A DNA stretch of 64,000 bases from a bacterium (GCA_016124895.1 WGMU01000014.1:1-64000), one strand, 5' to 3'; shown: positions 25,067-36,548, numbered from the stretch's first letter. Notes: a model not told the origin generated them from the sequence alone. Translations and numbers: made by a program.

Positions 25067-26542
25067 CTATTCCGTCGAATTCACGCCCGAATCCAGAGCG
25101 ACCGGTTTCAATGATTCCTCACTCGCTTCCTCGACAGTGTCGCGGGGATTCAGAATGACTTCATCGCCCTCGCTCAACCCCGACTTAACGACGATGAACT
25201 GGTCGTTGGTATCTCCCAGTTCCAGCGTTCTGCGCTGTGGCCCGTTGGAAGTCTGCACCCAGCAGAAGAAGCCACCTGCGAGATCAAGGACTGCGGCCAC
25301 GGGCACGGTCAGAACATCGTGATACTCGGCCAGCACGACTTCGACTTCGGACGTCATTCCCGGCTTCAGACTCAAGCTGTGGCCAGGATCAAGCTTCACG
25401 ATCGTGTCGTACTCGACAACGTTGCCATTCCACCAGCCGGTCGGCTTTGTGACAGACGCGACCGAGTCGACCGCTCCTTGCAGGATGGTGTCCTGCAACA
25501 TGACCAGTGCCTTCATTCCCTGCTTCACCCGGTCAATCTTTGATTCGTGAACGCCAACCTTGACCTGCATTTTGCCGAGGTCAGGAATCAACAGCAGAAC
25601 CTGGTCCTCTCGGACACTTGCACCTTCGACGATGTCAGGCTGATCACGCCACTGCGCGGCCGACGGGTGAATCACGATGCCGCTGGATGGAGCCTTGATG
25701 ACACAGAGTTCGAGCTGTTCCTTCGCTCGATTCAGCCGCCGCTCTTCCAGTTCCAGGGCGGCCTGGTCGGACGCCATCAATGCTTCTGCGGCCTGCTTCG
25801 TACTTTTCAGTTCTTCAAGCTGCCGTGTCTTCGTGAAGTTCTCAAGAACGTCGATCTCAGTCTGTTTGACGTCCAGCTCAAGCTGCGCCTGCTCAACCAG
25901 AAACTCGCTGCTTTCAACTTCCAGTGCCGACGAGTACCCCTTGCGGTACATCTTCTGCGAGTGATTAAGCACATTCGTCGCAGACCGCAAATTCGCCTCA
26001 GCAATGGCCCGGTCCTTCTGCAGCGTCTTCATCTCCGCGCGGAACGTGCCTTTTTCGTATTCGTCGATCGCGATCGTTGCGATGGACACTGCCGTCTTTG
26101 ACTGAGCATAAGCGCCAAGTGCCTTCTGATACGCAATCTCCTGCTGGTTGATCGTTTCTTCGATCGTTGACGTGTCGAGGCGGACGAGTTCGTCGCCGGG
26201 CTGTACTTCTGAGCCGGTCGCGATCACCCAGAGAACCGTGCTGCCACCTCGGACCCGGCACTTGATCTCGGTATTGCTGGAACTTTCCATTGTGCCCTGT
26301 TCCGTCACGCTCACAATCAGATCACCATGAGCAATTGTGTGCGTGAGCAGCGGGCCGAGTGCCGACTTCTCCGACGTTCCGGACCAGACCAGCGCAGCAG
26401 TCGCGGGCAGCACGAGGACCACAACAGCGATCACGCCCCACTTCAGCAGACGAGCGATCGACCAGGCTCGTTCTGATCCTGCAGTTTTCTGCGGTACAAC
26501 CACCGCAGCGGTACCTGATTCCTCAGGCGCGTCACTGATCAT
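25067..26542 (-). CDS. HlyD/MacA-family periplasmic adaptor protein
   Basis: A 491-residue membrane-fusion protein: one N-terminal membrane helix (WGVIAVVVLVLPATAALVW), a lipoyl/barrel-sandwich half (GDLIVSVTEQGTMESSSNTE, VLWVIATGSEVQPGDELVRL), a long helical hairpin (about residues 150-290, very rich in E, Q, A and K), the second lipoyl half (CVIKAPSSGIVIHPSAA) and a beta-barrel domain ending near VVKSGLSEGDEVILNPRD. It would link the MacB-like permease to the outer membrane for export of a lipid, peptide or drug. The hairpin is longer than in most MacA proteins. The ATG follows GGAGAAG. The 24 acidic C-terminal residues are probably disordered. Confidence 0.87.
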   Translation of the reverse strand: MISDAPEESGTAAVVVPQKTAGSERAWSIARLLKWGVIAVVVLVLPATAALVWSGTSEKSALGPLLTHTIAHGDLIVSVTEQGTMESSSNTEIKCRVRGGSTVLWVIATGSEVQPGDELVRLDTSTIEETINQQEIAYQKALGAYAQSKTAVSIATIAIDEYEKGTFRAEMKTLQKDRAIAEANLRSATNVLNHSQKMYRKGYSSALEVESSEFLVEQAQLELDVKQTEIDVLENFTKTRQLEELKSTKQAAEALMASDQAALELEERRLNRAKEQLELCVIKAPSSGIVIHPSAAQWRDQPDIVEGASVREDQVLLLIPDLGKMQVKVGVHESKIDRVKQGMKALVMLQDTILQGAVDSVASVTKPTGWWNGNVVEYDTIVKLDPGHSLSLKPGMTSEVEVVLAEYHDVLTVPVAAVLDLAGGFFCWVQTSNGPQRRTLELGDTNDQFIVVKSGLSEGDEVILNPRDTVEEASEESLKPVALDSGVNSTE

Positions 26543-26975
26543 TCAGCTTCTCCGTCAGGCGGCAGAAATCGAGACACCAGGCCAGGACGTCCACCACGTA
26601 AATCGTAGTCCGGCACCTTAATTCGGACGTCAGGAGGCCGCTATCACTGCAGATTGCCCCTGCGCGTCCGATGTCGATTCGATGGGCTTGTCAGCCGGGA
26701 TGTCAGGTTGCAGGGAAGGTGCCGAAATCGAATCAAACGCCGACATCTGATCTATCAGGACTGCTGCAGTCAGCAGTTCGCGACAAACATCCGCTACAGA
26801 ACTCTGTATCGCCAGACGCGTCCAGAAGACCGGTTCTCCACCGGGATTCGTGCCTTCAATCTGTCCACGATGACAGAAATCAGTCTGCTGTCGTCGGCCG
26901 CCTCTTCTGGACAGTGCCGCGCTGATCTGCGAGAACTGCCGCGTCAGAAATCACTCCAGCTCTGAAAGACGGATC
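26543..26975. promoter_or_regulatory. 433-base divergent spacer between adaptor and PDZ genes
   Basis: Promoters for both divergent genes should lie here, but no clear -35/-10 pair stands out. A 7-base inverted repeat with a 4-base loop, ACTGCTG-CAGT-CAGCAGT, is at 26760-26777 and could be an operator or hairpin. No coding region is supported. Confidence 0.35.
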
Positions 26976-29018
26976 ATGCGGAGCGTTCAGTTCCTGCCTC
27001 GAATTCTTCTAACCGTTTTCCTCAGTCTGACGACTCTGTCGCCAGATGGGCCGGCACTGGCACAGGTCAACCGTGCCGCCCTGGAACTCGCTGAAGAGCA
27101 GGCTTTTAAAGAGGCAACGGTCGCGGCCAGTCCGTCGATTGTCCGCATCGATACCGTTGGCGGACTCGACATGATCGGGCGGCAACTGACGAGTACCGCG
27201 TCGACGACGGGGCTGATCGTCGAGGCTGACGGGTTTATTGTCTCGAGCGCGTTCAACTTCATCTCGAAGCCGACATCGATCCTTGTCACGCTGCCCGATG
27301 GTCGCCGCTTTCCAGCAAAGATTGTCGCGACCGACCGACTGCGAATGATCACGCTGCTCAAGATCGAAGCCTCCGGACTGAAGACGCCGCAGCTCTCTCT
27401 AAAATCCGAGCATCGCGTCGGTCAGTGGTCGATCGCGCTCGGCCGAACGTATGACACGACACTGCCGAGTGTTTCCGTCGGTCTGATCAGCGCGCTCAAC
27501 CGTGTCTGGGGCAAGGCCATTCAGACGGACGCAAAGGTCTCGCCGGTTAACTACGGCGGTCCGCTGGTCGATATCCGCGGCCGGGTGATGGGTGTGCTGG
27601 TTCCACTGTCGCCGCAGGCGGATTCCGAAGCGGCGGGTGTTGAATGGTACGATTCGGGTATCGGTTTCGCAGTTCCGCTCGACGATATCCTGCGCGTGCT
27701 GCCGCGGCTGAAAGAGGGCCAGGACCTGCGTCCCGGTCTGGCCGGAGTGACGTTCAAGACGCGCGATCCGAACGCGACGCTGCCGGCCATCGACCGCGTG
27801 CGGTATGACTCGCCCGCCTGGAAAGCGGAACTCAAATCCGGCGATCAGATCGTGCAGGTCAACGGGCAACCGATCGAACGCATGGCTCATCTGATGTATG
27901 TCCTCAAGAGCCGCCTCGAAGGCGAGACGCTGACAGTCACCGTGAAGCGTGGCGACGAAGAGCTGACCCGCTCGCTGACGCTGGTCGCCGAAGTGCCGGC
28001 GTACGAATCCGGCTTCCTCGGCGTCCTGCCCGAACGGACAACCGGTGCGGCTGGCGGCGTGCGTGTTCGCTTCGTCTTTCCGGACAGTCCCGCGGCAAAG
28101 GCTCAACTGGAAAGCGGTGATCGGATCGTGTCGCTCAATAACGACGCGATGCCGACGGCGACCGCACTACTCGACCGCGTCAGCCGTCTGCGTCCCGCCG
28201 AGAAGGTCGAGCTGGCAGTCGAACGTGACGGCAAGTCGCGCACAGTGAGCCTCGAACTGAGTTCGATTCCCGAAACGATTCCGGAAAACCTGCCAGCCGC
28301 AACCGTCGCAAAGCCCGAGCAACCGGCCGACGGCAAAACCGAGCAAGCGGCCGACGCAAAGGCCAGGACACCAGCGAACGCCGACGGCGAGAAGCCGAAG
28401 ATCGGTCGCTTTGCCGCGAAGCTCGACGGCTATGACCAGGAGCACTGGGCTTACGTGCCGGACGACTGGTCACCCGACCGCACCTGGAGTCTGCTTGTCT
28501 GGATTCACCCGACGGCGACGTCAATGGAAGCAACGATTTTCAATCGCTGGAAATCCATCTGCGATCATCGCGGCATTCTGCTGCTGGCTCCGAAGTCGAA
28601 GTCTGGCCGCAACTGGACGCCGAACGAGACTGAGTATGTCCGTGACGTCGTCCGCGATTTCTCCGCCACATACAAGGTCGCCGTCAACCGGATCGCGATT
28701 CACGGCTTCGATGACGGCGGCGTCTTTGCCGCACAGGTCGCGTTCGAGCATCGCGAACTGTTTTCCGGAATCATTCTGGCCGGCACTGGACTGCGGGAAG
28801 CGCCGCCGGAAAACCTCCCCGACTTCCGCCAGCAACTGCTGCTCGTCTCCGGGATTAACGACCCGGCCACCCGTCTTGTCGGCCTGACCGCCGACGCCAT
28901 TCGAGCCCTCAGGTTTCCGGTCACGCAGCTCGAACTCGACGACCTCGGCCACGAATACCCGAAGGACGAGTCCATCGACCAACTCGCGCGCTGGCTCGAC
29001 AGCCTCGACCGGATTTGA
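26976..29018 (+). CDS. Secreted PDZ protein with apparently inactive protease and hydrolase domains
   Basis: A 680-residue exported protein (signal peptide about 1-29, cleavage after ALA-Q). Residues 40-220 align with HtrA/DegP proteases, but the triad positions are replaced: His by Phe93 (IVSSAFNF for IVTNNHVV), Asp by Met124 (RLRMITLLKI for RTDIAVLKI) and Ser by Tyr193 (VNYGGPLVD for GNSGGPLVD). Two PDZ domains follow (about 245-335 and 345-430), then an alanine/lysine/proline-rich linker (about 435-480), then an alpha/beta-hydrolase domain (490-678) in which the nucleophile Ser of G-x-S-x-G is Asp579 (HGFDDGG), while an acid and a His (LGHEYP) remain. Binding of unfolded or wall proteins without cleavage is the likely role, by inference. 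Confidence 0.8.
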   Translation: MRSVQFLPRILLTVFLSLTTLSPDGPALAQVNRAALELAEEQAFKEATVAASPSIVRIDTVGGLDMIGRQLTSTASTTGLIVEADGFIVSSAFNFISKPTSILVTLPDGRRFPAKIVATDRLRMITLLKIEASGLKTPQLSLKSEHRVGQWSIALGRTYDTTLPSVSVGLISALNRVWGKAIQTDAKVSPVNYGGPLVDIRGRVMGVLVPLSPQADSEAAGVEWYDSGIGFAVPLDDILRVLPRLKEGQDLRPGLAGVTFKTRDPNATLPAIDRVRYDSPAWKAELKSGDQIVQVNGQPIERMAHLMYVLKSRLEGETLTVTVKRGDEELTRSLTLVAEVPAYESGFLGVLPERTTGAAGGVRVRFVFPDSPAAKAQLESGDRIVSLNNDAMPTATALLDRVSRLRPAEKVELAVERDGKSRTVSLELSSIPETIPENLPAATVAKPEQPADGKTEQAADAKARTPANADGEKPKIGRFAAKLDGYDQEHWAYVPDDWSPDRTWSLLVWIHPTATSMEATIFNRWKSICDHRGILLLAPKSKSGRNWTPNETEYVRDVVRDFSATYKVAVNRIAIHGFDDGGVFAAQVAFEHRELFSGIILAGTGLREAPPENLPDFRQQLLLVSGINDPATRLVGLTADAIRALRFPVTQLELDDLGHEYPKDESIDQLARWLDSLDRI

Positions 29019-29044
29019 TTCGGTGCGCGAACCTCAAAGTTGAG

Positions 29045-29118
29045 CCCACGGATCGAACAGGGATGAAACACGGATTCTGAGATCGGCTATCCGTGTTTGG
29101 TCCGCGTTTCATCCGTGG
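29045..29118. terminator. Nested inverted repeats between convergent genes
   Basis: AAACACGGAT (29066-29075) and ATCCGTGTTT (29089-29098) form a perfect 10-base stem around a 13-base loop, and CCACGGAT (29046-29053) with ATCCGTGG (29111-29118) frame it. It lies between the PDZ and lactate permease genes and overlaps the permease stop codon, so it could act as a bidirectional transcript end. The T tract is short (TTT). Confidence 0.5.
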
Positions 29119-30964
29119 CCAGAATCCTTTCGGTCCGGCCGGCTCGGCTTTGAATGACGGCGAAGGCGAGCAGGCTGGCGAGAGTCGCCGCGAACAGGAC
29201 CGAGCCGGCGTTGAGCCAGCCGGTCTGGCTGCTCCAGACAATGGCATAACCGAGACTGCCGGGCAGCAGAGCGTAGTAGCAGAAGACCGGCAGTGTGCGG
29301 CGGATGACCAGGCCTTCGCGACCGACGAGTCCGACGACGGCCGACGCGGCAACGACGTTGTGGACGCAGATCGTGTTGCCTGCCGCTCCGCCGACGGCCT
29401 GCAGAGCAACGACCCAGTCTGGAGCGACGCCGATGCGCTGGCCGACTCCAAACTGAAATTCAGAGAACATCATATTGCTGACTGTATTACTGCCGGCGAC
29501 GAACGCTCCAAAGCCGCCGACAAACGGAGCGAGCAGCGGCCAGGCATTTCCCGCCAGAGCAGCAACTCCGTTCGCCAGGGCAATCGGCATCCGCTCGAAG
29601 CCTTCCGAGCCGCCGCCCGTATTCAGAAAGACCTGGACCATCGGCACGGTAAAGACGAGGGCAACTGACGCTCGCAGCATTGTGTACGAGGAACTCTTCC
29701 ACGCGGCGGCGTATGCTCGACTGTTCATCCTGTGCAGCGAGAATGTCAGGAGTGAGATGACGATGAAGATCGAGCCGGGCAGATACAGCGGCTGCACTTC
29801 CGTTGGTTTGATGCCTGTCGCGCTGGGTGAGTCAGCAGGCACGCCACGCAGGTGATCCCAGTCGATTTTGATCGTGACGCTGTTGTGCGTGAGCAGCGGC
29901 TTGATGTGAGCTTCAGGAACTCGTGTCGCCACCAGGAGCACGGCGACCAGCACGTATGGCAGCCAGGCCAGAGCGATGTTCATCCCGGCAGGTTCAGCAT
30001 CCGAATCCTTCTCGCTGCTGAAGCCAATCCAGTCACTGCTCCATTGTTCGCGCGGTGCGAAGTTCCAGACGTCGTCGCTCGGCGTGAGAAAACCCGCTCG
30101 GGCTGCACTCACAACAATGCCCAGACCAACGAGCCCGCCGATCAGCGACGGGAACTCCGGACCGAGAAAGTACGCGACAGCCAGATACGGCAACGTCATC
30201 GACAGTGCCGCGAAGACGGCGAACTTCCAGACCCGCAAACCTTCGGCGAATGATCGATTCGGTCCAAAGTAGCGAGTGATCACCGTCACGACGAACAGCG
30301 GAATCAGCGTGCCCGTGATGCAGTGCAGCAGCGCGACCTTAAATCCGATCGCTGCGAGAAAGCCCGAACTGACGAGATCGAACGAGCCCTCTGTCAGCGG
30401 ATAACCGGCCTGCTTCGCGAACTCGGCGACGGCACTGGAACCCTCCAGGCCGGTCTTCACGCCGACGAGAATCGGTGTTCCGAGCGCTCCAAAGGAAACC
30501 GGAGTGCTCTGAATGATCATGCCGGAAACAACAGCGGCCATCGGAGGAAACCCAAGCCCGACAAGCAGTGGCACGGCAACGGCGGCCGGTGTCCCGAAGC
30601 CTGCCGCCCCTTCAATAAACGATCCGAACAGCCAGGCAATCACGATGACCTGGACGCGCCGGTCTGGTGAGATGTCGGTAAAGCCGCGGCGAATTCGAGC
30701 AACGGCGCGGCTCTCTTTCAGTGTGTTCAGGAGCAGAATCGCGCCAAAGACGATGTACAGCAGCGTGCCCGCAACGATCAGGCCGTGGATGCTCGCAACG
30801 CCGACTTTGATCAGCGGAACTTTCCACACAGCCAGCGCCAGCGCGACGACAGTCGCATAGGACAGCGGCATCGCGCGGCTCGCCGGCCAGCGCAGCAGAA
30901 CCAGAAAAACGCCGACGACGACAATTGGCAGAAACGCGAGGCAGGCCAGCACAGCATCAGACAT
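29087..30964 (-). CDS. L-lactate permease (LctP family)
   Basis: A 625-residue inner-membrane protein with about 13-15 hydrophobic segments. Family landmarks are [36 protein letters not shown] (substrate-site region), [12 protein letters not shown] and [20 protein letters not shown] near the C-terminus, followed by [20 protein letters not shown]. LctP proteins import L- and D-lactate and glycolate with protons. No lactate dehydrogenase gene is adjacent. The ATG at 30964 is used. The last ten residues ([10 protein letters not shown]) are encoded by repeat DNA that forms the intergenic hairpin, suggesting the gene end has been extended or replaced by a repeat. Confidence 0.88.
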   Translation of the reverse strand: MSDAVLACLAFLPIVVVGVFLVLLRWPASRAMPLSYATVVALALAVWKVPLIKVGVASIHGLIVAGTLLYIVFGAILLLNTLKESRAVARIRRGFTDISPDRRVQVIVIAWLFGSFIEGAAGFGTPAAVAVPLLVGLGFPPMAAVVSGMIIQSTPVSFGALGTPILVGVKTGLEGSSAVAEFAKQAGYPLTEGSFDLVSSGFLAAIGFKVALLHCITGTLIPLFVVTVITRYFGPNRSFAEGLRVWKFAVFAALSMTLPYLAVAYFLGPEFPSLIGGLVGLGIVVSAARAGFLTPSDDVWNFAPREQWSSDWIGFSSEKDSDAEPAGMNIALAWLPYVLVAVLLVATRVPEAHIKPLLTHNSVTIKIDWDHLRGVPADSPSATGIKPTEVQPLYLPGSIFIVISLLTFSLHRMNSRAYAAAWKSSSYTMLRASVALVFTVPMVQVFLNTGGGSEGFERMPIALANGVAALAGNAWPLLAPFVGGFGAFVAGSNTVSNMMFSEFQFGVGQRIGVAPDWVVALQAVGGAAGNTICVHNVVAASAVVGLVGREGLVIRRTLPVFCYYALLPGSLGYAIVWSSQTGWLNAGSVLFAATLASLLAFAVIQSRAGRTERILATDETRTKHG

Positions 30965-31055
30965 CAAGAGAGTCCCACTTCGAGGTTCAGTGCTGATGGA
31001 CGTTCAACACCGGGGACTCACAGTCTTCAGCCTCACGCCTGATTTGCAACTGAGG

Positions 31056-31155
31056 GAACAGGGAACAGTGACTGAGCACTGAAAACTCCGAGCAACTTCC
31101 GATCGAACGCATAGCCGCAGATTGCGGTTCCCTGTTCGTTGCTCCCTGTTCCCCC
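31056..31155. repeat. GAACAGGGAAC repeats after tadC
   Basis: GAACAGGGAAC (31056-31066) and its exact complement GTTCCCTGTTC (31127-31137) form an 11-base inverted repeat around a 60-base loop, and another partial copy (CTCCCTGTTCCCC) is at 31142-31154. It lies in the spacer between the tadC stop and the lactate permease start on the minus strand and may form a transcript-end hairpin, although no T run follows. Confidence 0.55.
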
Positions 31156-31156
31156 C

Positions 31157-32101
31157 TCACTCAATAAACAGATTCTTGAGCATCATGATCGCGGCAGGTC
31201 CGACGAGGACGACGCCGACACTCGGGAAGATGAACAGGACCAGCGGGATGAGCATCTTCACTGACGTCTGTTGTGCCCGTTCTTCCGCCATCTGACGCCG
31301 CTTGACGCGCATCGTGTCAGATTGAACGCGTAACGCCTGAGCGACAGACGAACCGAACTTGTCGGCCTGAATCAGCACAGCGGCGAGGGCTCGCACGTCG
31401 TCGACTCCGGTGCGCAGTCCCAGATCGCGGAGTACGTCGCGACGTTTGCGCCCCATCTGCAACTGCATGTTGCACATGCTGAATTCAAACGCGATGTCTG
31501 GGGCGCTGTCGGACAACTCTTCCGAGACGCGGCGCATACCGGCATCGAGACCCAGACCAGCTTCCACACAGACGACCATCAGGTCCAGCGCGTCCGGCAG
31601 CGACAGGAAGATGCGTTCCATCCGGCCTTTGCGCACCATCCACAGCCAGATTTCGGGACCGTAAAAACCGATGCCCCCGGCGACACCCATCGTGACCAGA
31701 CCGCTCGAATTCAACCCGTACTTCACGAGTCCGATCGCGCTGCCGATGACCAGACACAGCAATCCCAGACCGGCTTTCGCTCCCCAGAACATCTGACTGG
31801 CGTTGGGCGCGTTGAAGCCCGCGTTGGCCAGCCGCAGTCTGGCGTCGTTCTTTTCGAGGTCCGTCTTTGGTTCCAGTGCTTTCGACAGTGTGGGCGCGGC
31901 CTTTTCGAGGACGTTCATCGCAGCGTTGCTCTTGCCTTCGCTGCCGATGTCGCTGCCAGGATTCCTCAACCGCGGATCACGCAATTCGTCCAACCGCTCG
32001 GTCGCTCGATTCTTATCGCCCGAGAAGAACATGAACATCGCCCACAGCATGGCCGTGATCGCGCCGAAGATGATCCACGGGATGATCTGCGAGAATTCCA
32101 T
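31157..32101 (-). CDS. tadC: Tight-adherence pilus platform protein TadC
   Basis: A 314-residue inner-membrane protein of the type II secretion F family. The N-terminal helix (IIPWIIFGAITAMLWAMFMF) is followed by a soluble segment, two helices (about 105-150), the T2SSF domain (about 170-300) with LPDALDLMVVCVEAGLGLDAGM and ALRVQSDTMRVKRRQMAEER, and two C-terminal helices ending in LVLFIFPSVGVVLVGPAAIM. TadB and TadC form the membrane platform on which the TadA ATPase drives Flp pilin assembly. The gene lies 94 bases after tadB on the same strand. The pilin, prepilin peptidase, secretin and tadZ are not in this window. Confidence 0.9.
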   Translation of the reverse strand: MEFSQIIPWIIFGAITAMLWAMFMFFSGDKNRATERLDELRDPRLRNPGSDIGSEGKSNAAMNVLEKAAPTLSKALEPKTDLEKNDARLRLANAGFNAPNASQMFWGAKAGLGLLCLVIGSAIGLVKYGLNSSGLVTMGVAGGIGFYGPEIWLWMVRKGRMERIFLSLPDALDLMVVCVEAGLGLDAGMRRVSEELSDSAPDIAFEFSMCNMQLQMGRKRRDVLRDLGLRTGVDDVRALAAVLIQADKFGSSVAQALRVQSDTMRVKRRQMAEERAQQTSVKMLIPLVLFIFPSVGVVLVGPAAIMMLKNLFIE

Positions 32102-32195
32102 TGGTTCAATCCTGACTCGCGTGTTTTCTTCCGAACGATTTGAAGAACCGCTGGCCGCTCGAAACTGTCGCTCGGCGGGTCACTGAGACGTGCGC

Positions 32196-33161
32196 TCAGA
32201 TTTTGATGTTGACGATTTTCTTGATCACAATGGCTCCGATGATCTGCATCGTGATCGCATACAGCAGCATCTGCTTCCCGAGTTCTTCCTGAAACAGGAT
32301 CATCACGTAGTCGGGATTCATGTAGTAGATGACCGCGAACAGGAGCGGCGGCATGGCCTGCAGCGCGATACCGCTCATGCGGCCTTCGCCGGTCAGGGCC
32401 TGTACCTGCCCCATGATCTTGAAGCGTTCGCGGATGATGTAGCCGATCTTGTCGAGGATCTCGGCGAGGTCGCCGCCCGCCTGCTTCTGAATCGCGACGG
32501 CCGTGACGAAGAACTTGAGGTCCATATTCGGCATCCGCTTGAGCATCCCTTTCAGAGCTTTTTCAATCGGGACGCCGAGATTCTGTTCCTCGTAAGCGAG
32601 CATGAATTCCGTTGCGATCGGCGCCGGCATTTCATCCACGACAACGTGAATTCCGGAGTTCAGCGAATGGCCGGATCGCAACGCCCGGGCAATCAGTTCC
32701 ATCGCGTCGGGCATCTGTTTGGCGAACGATTTGAAGCGGCCACGGCGACGAAACCACAGCCAGAGCAGTGGAAACAGCGCCAGCAGAATCCCGGTCACCG
32801 GCCACAGTGGCATTGGTGCGCGACTGGCCCAGCCGAAGAAGACACCGGCCCCCAGACAGCCAAACGTCAGTAAAAAGAACTGCTCCGGCCGGACTGGCGA
32901 ATCCGCCTGCTCGAAGAACAGAGCCAGGTTCTCGACGCTTTTGAACATCCTCCCGAACATCGCGCCGAAGCCGCCTGCTCCTTCCAGATCATCCTTCATG
33001 ATGCTCTGCTCGTCCGACTCGGCGCGTTTCTGGCCGGTCAGAACTTCGAGCCGCTCCTCGGTCGACGAATCGCCAAAGTCCTTGAATACAAAGATGATCG
33101 CGGCAACGAGTACCGTGACGGCCACAAAGACGGCGACCAGAATGAGAGGTGACGCTTCCAT
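32196..33161 (-). CDS. tadB: Tight-adherence pilus platform protein TadB
   Basis: A 321-residue inner-membrane protein of the T2SSF family and partner of TadC. An N-terminal helix (LILVAVFVAVTVLVAAIIFV) is followed by an acidic soluble stretch, two helices (about 100-140), then the T2SSF domain with MPDAMELIARALRSGHSLNS and FFVTAVAIQKQAGGDLAEIL, the motif that separates TadB from TadC. A terminal helix pair follows. The gene lies between tadA (100 bases upstream) and tadC (94 bases downstream) on the same strand, in the standard order A-B-C. These spacers are wider than in many tad operons, where the genes often overlap. Confidence 0.9.
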   Translation of the reverse strand: MEASPLILVAVFVAVTVLVAAIIFVFKDFGDSSTEERLEVLTGQKRAESDEQSIMKDDLEGAGGFGAMFGRMFKSVENLALFFEQADSPVRPEQFFLLTFGCLGAGVFFGWASRAPMPLWPVTGILLALFPLLWLWFRRRGRFKSFAKQMPDAMELIARALRSGHSLNSGIHVVVDEMPAPIATEFMLAYEEQNLGVPIEKALKGMLKRMPNMDLKFFVTAVAIQKQAGGDLAEILDKIGYIIRERFKIMGQVQALTGEGRMSGIALQAMPPLLFAVIYYMNPDYVMILFQEELGKQMLLYAITMQIIGAIVIKKIVNIKI

Positions 33162-33261
33162 TGTCGTTTACCGTTTGTCGTACAGGACGTCCGGGGAGAG
33201 TGCCCATCACTGGAGAAATCAAAGTGACGGCGTTTCAGACGCCGCAAACCAGATGCTCAGG

Positions 33262-34581
<1,320 letters not shown>

Positions 34582-34931
34582 CTTCCTGGACCTCAGGCTG
34601 ACTCTCGAAAATGCACCTGGAAACCATTTCCCGATGCGGCCGTTTCGCCCGGCGTCCGCGGCATCGTGGTCCGCAGAGACTTCCCCGGATGAAGACGTTC
34701 GAGGCAAACATAGGTCAGGAAAACGCGGCGTGTTGTCTCAGATTGTCGCCAGTCGGCTCCAACGCCACGGAGTTTGATTTCGATGGCACCGATTCAACTG
34801 ACACAACCGGCGACACAGTTACAGACTGCCCAGGCTGGCAATGTTTCAGCCGCGAAATGGCGTTAGGTGACAGCCTGGGGTTCGTGCCGCAGACTGTCAC
34901 TGTTCACGGCTTTGCGGATCACTGATGCCGG
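34582..34931. other. 350-base spacer between the sulfatase end and tadA
   Basis: It should hold the end of the sulfatase transcript and the tad promoter. A hairpin with arms GTGACAG (34867-34873) and CTGTCAC (34894-34900) is a weak terminator candidate for the sulfatase. A plus-strand frame of 78 codons from 34689 has no RBS and no recognisable similarity and is not called. Confidence 0.35.
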
Positions 34932-36548
34932 TCACTTCTTCGCCGCTTTCTTCTTCGCCGGCTGACGGCGCTGCGGCTTGAAGTTCGGATGCAGGCTCGG
35001 CGGATCTTTCGGAACGGAGCCCTGATCGTCCGGAACCTGATAGACCTCTTGCAGGCGATGCACCTCATCCGTCAGTTCTTTGACGACGCTGGAATAGGCC
35101 GGATCGGAATAGACGCTGCGCATTTCGTGCGGGTCTTTGCCCAGGTCGTACAGCTCCCACTCGTCGAGATTGTAGAAGTGGATCAGCTTGTACTGCGGCG
35201 TGCGGACACCGTAGTGGCGGCGGACCATGTGAGCGGCCCGCTGGTTCCCGTAGAACTCGTAGTACTGGTAGTAAAGGCTCTGCCGCCAGTCAGCCGGAGT
35301 CTGGCCGGAAAGCAGTGGTTTCAGACTGGCACCCTGCATGTCGCGAGGGATCTCGACGCCAGCGATGTCGAGGAAGGTTTCGGCGAAATCGAGATTGGAC
35401 GTCAGGTCCCTGTTTCTCGAACCCGGCCGGATGACTCCCGGCCAGCGAACCAGCAGCGGCATCCGGTACGATTCTTCGTACATGAACCGCTTGTCGAACC
35501 ACCCGTGATCACCGAGGTAGAAGCCCTGGTCGGACGAGTAAATCACGACGGTGTTTTCTGCGAGGCCCGCCTCGTCAAGGTAATCGAGCACGCGGCCGAT
35601 GTTGTCATCGACCGACTGGACACAACGCAGATAGTCCTTGATGTAGCGCTGGTATTTCCAGCGGATCAGGTCTTTACCGGTGAGATTGGCTTTGCGGAAC
35701 GCCTCGTTCTTCGGCTCGTAAGCGGCGTCCCAGACGGCCCGCTGTTCCGGCGTCAGATTGCCGGGGGCGGTCAGCTTCAGATCGGCGGCGGTCAGCGTAT
35801 GCTCGACCGTCATGTCCTGCTGCTTCGCTGCTGAACCGCGGCCTTCGTAATCGTCGAACAGGTTGACCGGTTCAGGAATCTCGACATCGTCGAACATCGT
35901 CAGGTACTTCGGGCCGGGCTGCCAGTTTCGGTGCGGCGCCTTGTGCTGATACATCAGCATGAAGGGCTTGTCTTTGTCGCGGTCGTTCTTCAGCCAGTCG
36001 AGAGCGAGGTCCGTAATAATGTCCGTTGTATAGCCGGTGTACTTCGTGGCCTTGCCGTTGCGGATCATGGGCGGGTTGTAGTAAGGCCCCTGACCCTGCA
36101 GGACTTCCCAGTAGTCGAAGCCCTGCGGATCGCTGTTGCCTCCGTGTCCCAGATGCCACTTGCCGATCATCGCTGTGTTGTAACCGGCCTGCTGCAGCAG
36201 ACGCGAAAAGATCTGCTGGCTGGCGTCGAAGCGATTGCCGTTCTGCCGGAAGCCGTTCAGATGACTGTGCTTGCCGGTAAGAATGACTGCCCGGCTGGGA
36301 CCGCAGATCGAGTTGGTGCAGAAGCAGTTTTCAAACAGCATTCCCTCGTTGGCGATTCGGTCCAGATTCGGCGTCTGATTGATCTTCGAGCCGTAAGCGC
36401 TGATGGCGTGAGCGGCGTGATCGTCGGAAAAGATAAACAGGATATTCGGCCGTTTGTCGGCCGCTGCCAGCGTCCCCGCGCAGCTCAGAATGGCGACAGC
36501 AGCAAATGCAGCAACGACAAGTTGGCGAACCGATTGCAAGTGGGGCAT
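34932..36548 (-). CDS. Secreted type I sulfatase
   Basis: A 538-residue sulfatase with a signal peptide (about residues 7-31, ending LAAADK). The formylglycine motif C82-G-P-S-R is intact, so the enzyme should be activated by a sulfatase-maturing enzyme. Metal residues are in [12 protein letters not shown] (Asp-Asp-His) and in [17 protein letters not shown] (Asp, Gln/His). The substrate is probably a sulfated polysaccharide, as for most planctomycete sulfatases, but the residues seen do not define it. The C-terminus ends in a lysine/arginine-rich tail ([15 protein letters not shown]), unusual for the family and perhaps a surface-binding extension. The ATG at 36548 is preferred to a GTG at 36551. 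Confidence 0.92.
   Translation of the reverse strand: MPHLQSVRQLVVAAFAAVAILSCAGTLAAADKRPNILFIFSDDHAAHAISAYGSKINQTPNLDRIANEGMLFENCFCTNSICGPSRAVILTGKHSHLNGFRQNGNRFDASQQIFSRLLQQAGYNTAMIGKWHLGHGGNSDPQGFDYWEVLQGQGPYYNPPMIRNGKATKYTGYTTDIITDLALDWLKNDRDKDKPFMLMYQHKAPHRNWQPGPKYLTMFDDVEIPEPVNLFDDYEGRGSAAKQQDMTVEHTLTAADLKLTAPGNLTPEQRAVWDAAYEPKNEAFRKANLTGKDLIRWKYQRYIKDYLRCVQSVDDNIGRVLDYLDEAGLAENTVVIYSSDQGFYLGDHGWFDKRFMYEESYRMPLLVRWPGVIRPGSRNRDLTSNLDFAETFLDIAGVEIPRDMQGASLKPLLSGQTPADWRQSLYYQYYEFYGNQRAAHMVRRHYGVRTPQYKLIHFYNLDEWELYDLGKDPHEMRSVYSDPAYSSVVKELTDEVHRLQEVYQVPDDQGSVPKDPPSLHPNFKPQRRQPAKKKAAKK

Noticed and set aside
34611-34925. 104-codon plus-strand frame between sulfatase and tadA
   Set aside because: Acidic and not obviously a shadow, but without RBS, motif or neighbouring partner; support is too weak for a gene call.
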